A stretch of 64,000 bases of DNA. It comes from Roseovarius sp. Its GTDB lineage: Bacteria; Pseudomonadota; Alphaproteobacteria; Rhodobacterales; Rhodobacteraceae. The stretch covers positions 52,464 through 116,463 of the forward strand of contig JARGOC010000012.1 of NCBI GenBank assembly GCA_029212365.1. Reading direction: 5' to 3'. Positions 1 to 8,096 of this stretch are shown here, piece by piece (position 1 is the first letter of the stretch; each line of letters opens with the position of its first letter). The notes beneath the pieces are model-generated. The model worked only from the letters and a program-made list of their open reading frames with translations, did not search any database and was not told the DNA's origin. A program made the translations under genes and the position numbers.

Positions 1-1
1 T

Positions 2-931
2 GTCCAGTCCCATGTTTTGCCCGGATTTTCCAGGCTTGCCGACAGGGCCAGTGACTTAGAGCAGGCGGCAAAGGCGGATTGCTCGGCGAGCGCCCCCGGC
101 CTGCGTGACACCTATGGTGCGGCCTTTGATGCCTGGATTGGCGTTAGTCATTTGCGCTTTGGCCCAAGCGAGGTCGAAGACCGCGCCTTTGCCCTTGCGT
201 TCTGGCCAGATAGCCGCGGGGCCACACCGCGAACATTGGCCAATTTGATCGAAGCCCAAGATCCGGTGGCAATGGCCCCAGAGCTGTACCGAGAGGTATC
301 AATTGCGGCGCGGGGTTTTTATGCGCTTGAATTTTTGCTTTATGACGACAGGATTTCGACCGCTGGCAATGACACATACCGCTGTGTGCTGGTTCAGACC
401 ATTGCAGCGGATATTGCGGATGTGGCGACAGCCATCAGCGCAGACTGGGAAACTGATTTCGCAGACCGGCTGATGACGCCCACGTCAGAGGGCAGATACC
501 GATCCAACGAAGAAGCCGTGCAGGAGCTTTTCAAATCCCTGTCTATGGGCCTGCAATTCACCTCTGACACACGGATCGCACGGCCCCTTGGCACGATGGA
601 GCGCCCGCGCCCCAAACGCGCCGAGGCCTGGCGATCGGGGCGATCATTGCACCATGTTGCGCTGTCCTTGGCCGCGCTGCGCGATATTGCCCTCAGACTT
701 GCGCAAGCTGATCCTTTGGTGCGCGCCCGTTTGGAAACTGCCTTTACGCGCAGCCAATTGCTGGTGTCTAAACTGGATGATCCGGTTTTTGCTGGCGTCA
801 CCAAACTTCAGCCCCGTTTCAGGATTGAAGCGCTCAAAAACTCTGTTGATGCCATTCGCACAATTGTACTTGACGATCTTGGGCCGACCCTTGGGGTGGC
901 GGCCGGGTTCAATGCGTTGGATGGGGATTAG
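2..931 (+). CDS. Imelysin-family protein, 5' truncated by window edge
   Basis: The frame is open from base 2 and the first in-window start (TTG at 17) lies inside the domain, so the real start is to the left. The protein is predicted to be a secreted or periplasmic imelysin-like (M75) protein; the family is linked to iron uptake. The run around GFYALEFLLYD (about bases 310-345) aligns with the family GxHxxE motif but has Tyr in place of His, as expected for a divergent second imelysin paralogue. The stop codon directly abuts the ATG of the DUF1513 gene, so the two are almost certainly co-translated. Imelysin plus DUF1513 is a known operon pairing. Substrate and metal binding cannot be told from sequence. 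Confidence 0.85.
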   Translation, partial: VQSHVLPGFSRLADRASDLEQAAKADCSASAPGLRDTYGAAFDAWIGVSHLRFGPSEVEDRAFALAFWPDSRGATPRTLANLIEAQDPVAMAPELYREVSIAARGFYALEFLLYDDRISTAGNDTYRCVLVQTIAADIADVATAISADWETDFADRLMTPTSEGRYRSNEEAVQELFKSLSMGLQFTSDTRIARPLGTMERPRPKRAEAWRSGRSLHHVALSLAALRDIALRLAQADPLVRARLETAFTRSQLLVSKLDDPVFAGVTKLQPRFRIEALKNSVDAIRTIVLDDLGPTLGVAAGFNALDGD

Positions 932-2002
932 ATGAGCGACAGACGACAGTTTATCGCAGGCCTCCTGGCGGCAAGCCTTGTGCCCAGGTCTGGCTGGGCA
1001 GATGCTGGGGCTCCTGCGTATCTATCGGCTGCAGGAGTGCCAGATGGCAGTTTTGTATTGTGCGGGATCAGTGCGGTTGGACGTGTTTTGTTCCAAATCC
1101 CACTGCCCGGACGTGGCCATGCCGCCGCCGCCCATCCCACACGCCCCGAAGCGATCGCCTTTGCGCGGCGCCCTGGCACCTTTGCGGTTGTTGTAGATTG
1201 CGCAATTGGGGCACCGACGGCGCGGCTCACGGCGCCTCATGGGCGGCACTTTTATGGGCATGGGGATTTCTCGGAGGATGGGCAGTGGCTGTTTACCACT
1301 GAAAATGATTATGAAAACGGACAAGGCCGCATCGGTGTATGGGACGCGGGCAACGGGTATATGCGCGTTGATGAGTTTTCCAGTGGCGGGATTGGCCCGC
1401 ATGACATCAAACGGGTGCCTGGGACGGATACATTGGTCATCGCCAACGGTGGCATTGACACCCATCCAGATAGCGGGCGCACCAAGCTCAACATCCCAAC
1501 GATGCGCCCGAACCTGAGCTATGTTGAACATGGTAAGGTGATCGAAACTGCGGCGCTGTCGCAAACACTGCACAAGAATTCAATTCGCCATATCGCAGTT
1601 TCATCCTCCGGTGAGGTTGCGTTTGGCATGCAATGGCAGGGGATGGACGGTGCACCTTCTTTGGTCGGCCTGCATCGGCGGGGGCACGATATCCGATCGG
1701 GGTCAACTTCTACTGAGCAGGCGCGCGCCATGAAAGGTTACATTGGAAGCGTCGCATTTACACATGATCAAACACATGTTGTCGCCACCTCGCCCAGGGG
1801 AAACCTTGTTCAGGTGTTGCGTGCCAGTGACGGGGCAGAAATCCGCAGCCTGAACATTGAAGATGCAAGCGGTGTCGCAGCTTCTGGTGATGGCTTCATC
1901 GTCGCGTCTGGAACCGGCAACATTGTCCGGATTGACCAGGCATTCGCCTCAACCATCGTGCCTGCGTCGCTCAGATGGGATAACCATCTGGTGCAAATCT
2001 GA
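932..2002 (+). CDS. DUF1513 domain protein, Tat-exported
   Basis: The 356-residue protein begins with a twin-arginine-type signal (SDRRQFIAGLLAAS, then an Ala-rich cleavage region near residue 25), so it is probably exported folded to the periplasm. The body has repeated short beta-rich blocks with Gly-Asp turns, such as GHGDFSEDGQWLFTTEND, consistent with the beta-propeller-like DUF1513 family. The family has no proven biochemical role; it regularly accompanies imelysin genes and is presumed to serve the same iron-related export or uptake system. The ATG follows the preceding stop without a gap. A long stem-loop starts 3 bases after the stop codon. Confidence 0.85.
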   Translation: MSDRRQFIAGLLAASLVPRSGWADAGAPAYLSAAGVPDGSFVLCGISAVGRVLFQIPLPGRGHAAAAHPTRPEAIAFARRPGTFAVVVDCAIGAPTARLTAPHGRHFYGHGDFSEDGQWLFTTENDYENGQGRIGVWDAGNGYMRVDEFSSGGIGPHDIKRVPGTDTLVIANGGIDTHPDSGRTKLNIPTMRPNLSYVEHGKVIETAALSQTLHKNSIRHIAVSSSGEVAFGMQWQGMDGAPSLVGLHRRGHDIRSGSTSTEQARAMKGYIGSVAFTHDQTHVVATSPRGNLVQVLRASDGAEIRSLNIEDASGVAASGDGFIVASGTGNIVRIDQAFASTIVPASLRWDNHLVQI

Positions 2003-2004
2003 AT

Positions 2005-2059
2005 GGCCGCCTGTTTTGCGCTGCAGGGCTGTGATTTGGCAAGGTGCAGTGAGGCGGCC
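2005..2059 (+). terminator. Nested stem-loop after the DUF1513 gene
   Basis: GGCCGCCT (2005-2012) is exactly complementary to AGGCGGCC (2052-2059), and inside it CTGCA (2021-2025) pairs with TGCAG (2045-2049). The structure starts 3 bases after the stop codon at 2002. There is no T-run, so it is either a Rho-dependent/3'-end-protecting hairpin or an unusual terminator. Confidence 0.4.
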
Positions 2060-2295
2060 TGAGCGCGCACCACAGGGTTGACGCGCGCGGGCCGGGCCAG
2101 AGATCAGGTATTCACGCAGGCGCATGACATATCTGATCCGGTCGCCTGTTCTAGTGAAGGCAATCACCAATGGGTATTTGAGGCGGGACCGGGAGGGCGC
2201 GCAAGTTTTGCTTTCGTCTGACAAAATGTTCCGCCATCCTTGCGTCAAATCAGCGTGGGTGACGCTTGGGCGCAAGCCATGAAAAGGGGCATTAG

Positions 2296-2928
2296 ATGTC
2301 AGGATATGTGCTGTACGGATATGCACAATCAGGGTCGGCTGTGATTGAGGCCGCTTTAGTGGATGCGGGTATCGCCTTTGAGTTCAAAAACCTCAACAAC
2401 GATAAAGGCGATCTGCAAGGCGCAGCGTACCGAGCCTTGAACCCGCGCCAACAGGTGCCTGCCTTGATGCATCCGGATGGCTCGGTGATCACCGAGATAC
2501 CGGCAATCCTCAATCATCTGGCCGATGCTTTTCCGGATAGCGGGTTGGCGCCCACGCCCGGCTCATCTGCACGGGCACAGCATGATCGTTGGCTCGCGTT
2601 TTTGCATGCCAATATCTATGAGGCGGTTCTGCGGGTGTATTATTCTGAACGCTATACCGATGATCTAGCTGGGACAGATGGCATCAGAAGGGCCGCCAAA
2701 GCGTATATCATACGCCATTTCAGTCTCTTTGGTGATGCGATCTCTCAGGGGCCATTTCTGTTTGGGGACCACCCGACAGGCGTTGATTATCTGGCTTGGG
2801 TACTGACAACATGGATGGATCCGGAATTGATGGCGTCAGCCAATCCGCAAGTGGCTAGTCTTGGCCGGGCGATGGCCGCGCGCCCGAAACTGGCCGATGT
2901 CGTGGCACGCAATAGAATTGTGTTTTGA
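2296..2928 (+). CDS. Glutathione S-transferase family protein
   Basis: At 210 residues it has the usual GST length. The N-terminal half has the thioredoxin-like layout: a beta-strand with YGYAQSGSA at the glutathione site, ALNPRQQVPAL containing the cis-Pro, then DGSVITEIPAIL with the Glu/Thr pair that binds the gamma-glutamyl group. The C-terminal half is the all-helical domain. The catalytic position is Ser- or Tyr-like, not Cys, so conjugation or a binding role is more likely than thiol transfer. The ATG at 2296 is preceded by AAAAGGGG. It stands alone, about 290 bases after the DUF1513 gene. The substrate is unknown. Confidence 0.88.
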   Translation: MSGYVLYGYAQSGSAVIEAALVDAGIAFEFKNLNNDKGDLQGAAYRALNPRQQVPALMHPDGSVITEIPAILNHLADAFPDSGLAPTPGSSARAQHDRWLAFLHANIYEAVLRVYYSERYTDDLAGTDGIRRAAKAYIIRHFSLFGDAISQGPFLFGDHPTGVDYLAWVLTTWMDPELMASANPQVASLGRAMAARPKLADVVARNRIVF

Positions 2929-3089
2929 CACCAGCCGTATACGCGGTTGAGCGGGCAGGGCGCATCGCAAAGGCCAAGTCTGTCCCCTCCTTATTCGTGG
3001 TGAATTATGCCAATTTGGGCAAATTTAGCCCCTAATGCCAAAGCACTGGCCGATTGCTGCCACGTTTTTATCACAATTGCCATGCAGGT

Positions 3090-3128
3090 TTGACAGGCCT
3101 GTTTAAGTGTTCTGAGTGCTCAAGTGTT
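3090..3128 (+). promoter_or_regulatory. Possible promoter/regulator region of the kinase operon
   Basis: A perfect TTGACA (3090-3095) lies about 75 bases before the kinase ATG; the element 17 bases further on (TGAGTG) is a poor -10. The heptamer AAGTGTT occurs twice in direct orientation at 3105-3111 and 3122-3128, with a 17-base period, which could be a regulator site overlapping the promoter. This is weak evidence, from pattern only. Confidence 0.25.
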
Positions 3129-3169
3129 TCTCATGCTGCCTGTTGGAAAGACCTCAATTGCAACACGAT

Positions 3170-4540
3170 ATGTCCTTATCACACGATCCGGAAACCGATG
3201 AACTTTCATCCGGGTGCACGCTGCTTTATGGGCAGTATAAAATTGAGCGCCACCTGATCGACGGCGGATTTGGCATGACCTATCTGGCCCGAGACAGCTT
3301 GGATCGTATGGTCGTTCTCAAAGAGTGTTTTCCCAGCACCATTTGCCGTCGAATCAATGGAGAAGTGCGCCCGCGCAAGCCCTCGTATCAGGAACAGTAT
3401 CAAAGCGTGATCCGCAATTTCCTGCGCGAAGCCCTGCGCCTTGCCCGATTTGAGCACACTAATATCGTCAAGGTTCATCAGGTATTTCAAGAAAACAACA
3501 CCGCCTATATCGCCATGGATTACGTCGATGGCATGGATCTTTTGTCGATGTTGGATCTGGACCCCGGGCGGTTGACAGATACGCTGCTTCACAAGATGTT
3601 GAGCGATACATTGAATGCGCTGGGCTATGTGCACGATTTTGGCATGTTGCACCGCGATATTTCGCCCGACAACCTGCTGTTGGATAAAGACAACAACCTG
3701 ACCCTGATTGATTTTGGCGCTGCGCGGGAAGATGCGCGCCGCCAGACGCGCGCCTTGTCTGCGGTTCTGTCTGTCAAGGACGGGTATTCACCCCATGAGT
3801 TTTACTACACGGATGGCTCGCAAGACCCGTCCAGTGATATCTATTCGGTAGGTGCGACTTTCTATCATCTGATCACCGGCAAAGCGCCGCCCGATTGCCA
3901 AAAACGCCTGGCTGCGATCAGCTCGGGGCAACCGGACCCGTGCAAAATGTTGGTCAAAGGGGCTTGGTCGTTTGATCGGGTGTTCCTGGCGGCAATCGAC
4001 AAGGCACTTTCGGTGTCACAAAAAGAACGGTTCCAATGCGTGGAACATTGGTTGGATTTGCTGGCCTCCTGCAAGGTTGAGGTCACACCTGACCCCGTTG
4101 CACCCGCACCGGTGGTTAAAAGGGAGAACGTTACCGAAGCGCAGGCCGTGGCAACGGTTGAGCTGGCGCCAGACCTGGCGCAGGTGATCTCGTCATTGGT
4201 TCAGGATACTAACAGCAATCTTGAACAGGGGCAGCCTGCGATCACCAGACAGCACGCCGAGGAAGTTGAAGACACACCGCCCGAGGCCCCTTTGGTCGAT
4301 ATGTTTGGCACTCCGATCAAAGACTTGAAAGCCTGGCAACGTGAGCAAGACAAAGCCTGCAAACAAGATAGAGCCGGTAAACAAGACAAAGCCTGCAAAC
4401 GGAATGTCGCCAAAAAGGGCGGTACGAAAGAGGCCACTGCCCACGGACATGACGCAGAAGAGCCAAGCTCTGGCCTGTCGCGCGTGTTCAGAACATTTTC
4501 AAAGCGACGCCGCCGCGCGCCGAGCATGGCTCAGACCTGA
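3170..4540 (+). CDS. Ser/Thr protein kinase (eukaryotic-like)
   Basis: The ATG at 3170 gives 456 residues; an upstream in-frame start at 3116 would add a Cys-rich stretch unlike the family. The kinase domain spans about residues 20-280 with the glycine loop (DGGFGMTYLAR), ATP-site Lys51, helix-C Glu near 87, catalytic loop HRDISPDNLLL (Asp163), DFG (181-183) and DIYSVG (about 223). All catalytic residues are present, so it should be active. No transmembrane segment is visible, so it is probably cytoplasmic. The tail (about 300-456) is low complexity with a 12-residue Lys-rich repeat. An FHA gene follows after 11 bases and a PP2C phosphatase after that, pointing to a kinase-reader-eraser set. 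The targets may be the GTPases downstream. Confidence 0.9.
   Translation: MSLSHDPETDELSSGCTLLYGQYKIERHLIDGGFGMTYLARDSLDRMVVLKECFPSTICRRINGEVRPRKPSYQEQYQSVIRNFLREALRLARFEHTNIVKVHQVFQENNTAYIAMDYVDGMDLLSMLDLDPGRLTDTLLHKMLSDTLNALGYVHDFGMLHRDISPDNLLLDKDNNLTLIDFGAAREDARRQTRALSAVLSVKDGYSPHEFYYTDGSQDPSSDIYSVGATFYHLITGKAPPDCQKRLAAISSGQPDPCKMLVKGAWSFDRVFLAAIDKALSVSQKERFQCVEHWLDLLASCKVEVTPDPVAPAPVVKRENVTEAQAVATVELAPDLAQVISSLVQDTNSNLEQGQPAITRQHAEEVEDTPPEAPLVDMFGTPIKDLKAWQREQDKACKQDRAGKQDKACKRNVAKKGGTKEATAHGHDAEEPSSGLSRVFRTFSKRRRRAPSMAQT
4346..4400 (+). repeat. In-frame direct repeat in the kinase tail
   Basis: The 19 bases CAAGACAAAGCCTGCAAAC occur at 4346-4364 and again at 4382-4400, 36 bases apart, so the encoded unit QDKACK repeats every 12 residues in a Lys/Gln/Asp-rich linker. 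The exact identity at DNA level suggests a recent duplication. Confidence 0.8.
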
Positions 4541-4551
4541 AAGGACCTAAC

Positions 4552-5754
4552 ATGAGATTTATCCGTGATATTATCGGCGAGAAGCGTCAGATGGATGGGC
4601 ACACCAATGGCACAGAGCTGACCAATGGGACCCATGGCATTGTTGCCGAAGAAATCCTGACCCATTTGGATGCAAAGCCAGAAGCATCTGCACCAGACGT
4701 GCCGGTAATGGCTGCTGATTTGCCCGATACCGAGGCTGAAAATCGCGTTGATACGCCGCCAGAAGCCGAGGCCCCTGCGGCAGGCCCAATGGATGCCGCT
4801 GCGCCAGAGCCGAAAATGCCCGATGTTTCGCAAGAGGTCGCACCGCAATCCGCAGATGAACCAAAGCCAATGAAACTGGTACTTGGCGATGCCGTGCGCG
4901 TTGCTATGGCCGAGACACCGCCCGAGAATACAGCCCCGCAGGATGCGACGACTGATGCCATTGATGCGGTCCTGACCGGGGCCGCCGTGCCCGAGGTGGG
5001 AAGCCCGCCAGCCTCAGAGCCAGCTGCGCCTCCGCCCGAGCCGGTGATCCAGCCCGATATGGCAAGCTTGATGCGTGAATTGTCGGCGCAAGATGAAATC
5101 GAGGCCCCCAGTGAGGAGGCCGCACCTGCACCGCAGGCCACCAACCTGGCCCCCGAGCCCCCGCTGCAACGCCCCGTTGCGCCGACGCCTGCCGTGGCAC
5201 CCGCCGCCGCAGAAATGCCCACGCCTTCACCGGCAGCTATGCCAGAGCCGGTTGCCGCCTCGCCCATGGATATGCCGCAACCCGCACTTGGGCGCGCGTC
5301 GGCTCGTCAGGGACGTGTGAAAACCAGGCTTTTGGGGTTCAACATTGCTCAGGAAACCGAGAGCGATCCGATCGCCGATCAGGCCGAGGCCACCGCTGCC
5401 CCGTACACTCAATTCCCTGTGGGGTGGCTGATTGTCACCGATGGTCCGGGGCGTGGCAGCGCGTTCACTTTGTTTAATGGCGTCAGCAAAATTGGCCGTG
5501 GCAAAGACCAGACAGTGCCCCTGGATTTTGGCGACAACAGCATTTCGCGCGAAAACCACGCGGCTCTGGCTTATGACCCCGCGCAGAAGAGCTTTTTCAT
5601 CGGCCATGGCGGCAAGGCAAATCTTGTTCGGCGCAATGACCGCCCGGTTCTGAGCACCGAAGAGCTGACCCCCGGAGATCACATCACCATAGGCGAGACA
5701 ACTTTGCGGTTTGTCGCCCTATGTGGCCAGGACTTTAGCTGGGATGCAAAGTAA
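4552..5754 (+). CDS. FHA domain protein with long Pro/Ala/Glu-rich N-terminus
   Basis: This is a 400-residue protein. Roughly residues 30-270 are acidic, Pro- and Ala-rich and probably disordered. The C-terminal 110 residues form a forkhead-associated domain, with IGRGKDQTVPLDF and SISRENHAAL matching the GR...S..H core that binds phosphothreonine. An FHA domain next to a Ser/Thr kinase is normally the reader of that kinase's phosphorylation, and the disordered arm could carry the phosphosites. The start at 4552 has AAGGACC at good spacing. It overlaps the phosphatase start by 11 bases. The arrangement resembles PpkA-Fha-PppA of type VI secretion, but no secretion genes are near. Confidence 0.88.
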   Translation: MRFIRDIIGEKRQMDGHTNGTELTNGTHGIVAEEILTHLDAKPEASAPDVPVMAADLPDTEAENRVDTPPEAEAPAAGPMDAAAPEPKMPDVSQEVAPQSADEPKPMKLVLGDAVRVAMAETPPENTAPQDATTDAIDAVLTGAAVPEVGSPPASEPAAPPPEPVIQPDMASLMRELSAQDEIEAPSEEAAPAPQATNLAPEPPLQRPVAPTPAVAPAAAEMPTPSPAAMPEPVAASPMDMPQPALGRASARQGRVKTRLLGFNIAQETESDPIADQAEATAAPYTQFPVGWLIVTDGPGRGSAFTLFNGVSKIGRGKDQTVPLDFGDNSISRENHAALAYDPAQKSFFIGHGGKANLVRRNDRPVLSTEELTPGDHITIGETTLRFVALCGQDFSWDAK

Positions 5755-6679
5755 TCAGATGCCTGTGCTTGCAAACGCCACAACAGACCTGCTGTTTGAT
5801 GCCTCCATGGCCACTGATTTGGGCCAGCGTGAGCGGCAGGAAGACGCGGTTGTCTCTGACTTTTCCGCAGGGCAGCCCTTTGGCTTTGCGGTCTTGGCGG
5901 ATGGCATGGGCGGTCATGCGGCCGGTGATGTGGCCAGCAAGATTGCTGTTACCGAAGTGTTCAGTGAACTCAAGCTGCAATCGGGCGATCCTGAGCAGCT
6001 AGAGCCACATGTCTGCGAAGTGTTGCGCCGTGCGGCGACCAGCGCGAACAAATGCATCGGGTTGTATTCCAGCCAATGCCCCGAGGCCTATGGGATGGGG
6101 GCCACCTTGTTGGCGCCAGTGTTCATTGAGGACCGGCTGTATTGGTTGTCAGTTGGCGACAGCCCTTTTTATCTGTTTCGAAACGGAGAATTGAGCCGCC
6201 TGAACGAAAATCATGCGCTGATTTCACAGATCGAATATCTGGTCTCAAAAGGGTTGATGAGTCAGGAAGAAGCCCTGAATCATCCTGACCAGAATTGTTT
6301 GACCTCTGTGCTGATTGGCAGCGAGATTTCGCAGGTGGATTGCCGCACCGTACCCATGCGTATGCTGCCGGGTGACATCCTTCTGGCGGCCAGCGATGGC
6401 TTGCAATTTCTAACCGAAGATCAAATCGCCAGCGTGCTACGCTTTGCTCATAAACGCTCAGCCGAAGATATTACCGCGGCCCTGATGAAAGAGGTTCGCA
6501 AGCTGGACGATCCTTATCAGGATAATGTTTCACTGTGCGTTGTCAAAGTGTTGCACCGCAATGCCCCCCGCCCACCACTGGCTGAAGACACAGCAGAGAC
6601 ACATGAAAAGAGCTTTGAACATGGCTCTGTCACGATCCTCGCACGGGTGACTCGCAAGATAAAAGCAAACGGGTCATGA
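5744..6679 (+). CDS. PP2C-type Ser/Thr protein phosphatase
   Basis: About 311 residues. PPM/PP2C motifs appear in order: RQEDA (metal Asp34), ADGMGGHAAGDVAS (residues 52-65), GMGATLL, GDSPFYLF, SDGL and QDNVS near the C-terminus, giving the full set of Asp ligands for the Mn/Mg centre. It should dephosphorylate Ser/Thr residues written by the neighbouring kinase. No membrane segment is seen. I chose the ATG at 5744, which overlaps the end of the FHA gene; ATG 5759 is possible, whereas the further upstream start at 5711 lies deep inside FHA coding sequence. The next gene follows after 19 bases. Confidence 0.9.
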   Translation: MQSNQMPVLANATTDLLFDASMATDLGQRERQEDAVVSDFSAGQPFGFAVLADGMGGHAAGDVASKIAVTEVFSELKLQSGDPEQLEPHVCEVLRRAATSANKCIGLYSSQCPEAYGMGATLLAPVFIEDRLYWLSVGDSPFYLFRNGELSRLNENHALISQIEYLVSKGLMSQEEALNHPDQNCLTSVLIGSEISQVDCRTVPMRMLPGDILLAASDGLQFLTEDQIASVLRFAHKRSAEDITAALMKEVRKLDDPYQDNVSLCVVKVLHRNAPRPPLAEDTAETHEKSFEHGSVTILARVTRKIKANGS

Positions 6680-6698
6680 CGACCTTGGGAGAAAACCA

Positions 6699-7940
6699 GT
6701 GATCAGCGCGACCAAAATCAACCCCGTGGTTGACCGCCTCAACTCGGTTCTGGACCAAGGTGACATTCCTGCGCCATATGATCGTTGGGGCGCACGGTTG
6801 TTGGCGCATCTCACAAAGCCGGTGCAGGTGGTTGTGACTGGCTTGGCCGGTAGCGGCAAATCGGCCCTGATTGAAATGATGTCGGCACAGCCCGTAATTG
6901 GCCAAAGCCCAAGCATGCCAATCACTGAACTGGCGTATGGCCATTCACCACGGGCGCTCTATGAGCGGACGGATGGATCGGTGACTGAATTGGCGGGGTT
7001 TCTAAAAGACTGCCCCCCGCCAGATGATGCAATCCGCGCCCGCCAAGAGCTGCCTGACACCCGGTTGATCGGGCAAAGCTACGTTGAAATTGGCCTGAGT
7101 GGCAGCCTGTCGCAAATGCAGATGGCACTGGAGGCCGCATGTGCCCGTGCCGACATTTTGATCTGGTGTAGCCAGGAATTTAATGAAGAAGAACAACATC
7201 TTTGGTCCAAGGTGCCAGATCACCTCAAAGATCACAGCATGTTGGTGCTGACCATGGCTGATCGCCAGTTGATGCGTGGCATGTTGCCAAAAACGATTGC
7301 ACGGTTAAGCCCGATTGTGGCCGAAGAATTTCTGGGCCTGTACCCGGTGGCTACCATTCAGGGGATCACTGCTCAAACCTCGGGTGAGACTATCAACCAG
7401 TCCCTTTGGGCGTCATGTGGTGGCCGGCCTTTGGTGGAGCTGGTGCAAAAACAGGTCAAGCAGGGGCGCAGTGCCGATATTGACCGAGCCCGCGTGTTCA
7501 TGGACCGTCTGGCGTTGCGCTCCAATCAAATTGGGCAAGCAGGTGAGGGGCCTTCAACGCCTGAGTTGGCCCCGGTTGTCCCGCAACAGGTTATGACACC
7601 TGACTTGGATGCGAATGTGCAAACGCTTGAATTACTGTCCGAAGCGGTTGACCTGCTGCAACAACAGGCCGGGATCATGTTGGACACTGTGGACTCCTCC
7701 GATGATCTGGATCCAGACGCCATCCTGGAGGGGTGCACCGAGGCGTTTGCCTCACTTGCAGAGCTTCTTGAGACCCCGAGTGCCGATGACCCGACGGCCT
7801 GCGCCATGCGCGAAGATGTGCAGGAAGGTGAGGAAATGCTGATGCTGTTCCAGTTGGAACGTGGCGAAGACGCGGCTTTGGATGCGGTGACCCTGCTGTT
7901 GCAGATGCGCAAAGAACTGATCGATAAAGTGGCGGGGTAA
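6699..7940 (+). CDS. P-loop GTPase-like protein with degenerate switch motifs
   Basis: GTG start, preceded by GGGAG; 413 residues. A clear Walker A (GLAGSGKS, residues 48-55) opens a Ras-like fold and TMAD (185-188) sits at the G4 specificity position. Where an active GTPase would carry DxxG, this protein has VEIGLSGS (129-136), so the G3 Asp seems lost and hydrolysis may be weak or absent. Residues 300-413 are acidic and helical, possibly a coiled-coil partner region. It lies between the phosphatase and a dynamin-like protein in one transcription direction. I know no named family for it; it may be a pseudo-GTPase partner of the other two. Confidence 0.7.
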   Translation: MISATKINPVVDRLNSVLDQGDIPAPYDRWGARLLAHLTKPVQVVVTGLAGSGKSALIEMMSAQPVIGQSPSMPITELAYGHSPRALYERTDGSVTELAGFLKDCPPPDDAIRARQELPDTRLIGQSYVEIGLSGSLSQMQMALEAACARADILIWCSQEFNEEEQHLWSKVPDHLKDHSMLVLTMADRQLMRGMLPKTIARLSPIVAEEFLGLYPVATIQGITAQTSGETINQSLWASCGGRPLVELVQKQVKQGRSADIDRARVFMDRLALRSNQIGQAGEGPSTPELAPVVPQQVMTPDLDANVQTLELLSEAVDLLQQQAGIMLDTVDSSDDLDPDAILEGCTEAFASLAELLETPSADDPTACAMREDVQEGEEMLMLFQLERGEDAALDAVTLLLQMRKELIDKVAG

Positions 7941-8096
7941 TTCGCCCCAAACTTCAAGCTTTCCCCCCACCCGCGTCCCATTCTTACCACAATTGGTTGC
8001 CATTTTCGCCTTGAGTACGAGTGCGAATTGACTGGTTGTTGAGATTTTCGATGCGGGGGATGCCCGTTCTGCTATGCAAATGACACCGGAAGCCTG

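Noticed and set aside
1949..2326. Minus-strand frame across the DUF1513-GST gap
   Set aside because: It overlaps two real genes and the stem-loop, and encodes Arg/Pro/Thr-rich sequence without a domain.
4587..5267. 226-codon Ala/Gly/Ser-rich minus-strand frame opposite the FHA gene
   Set aside because: It is the complement of Pro/Ala-rich codons and shows no domain.
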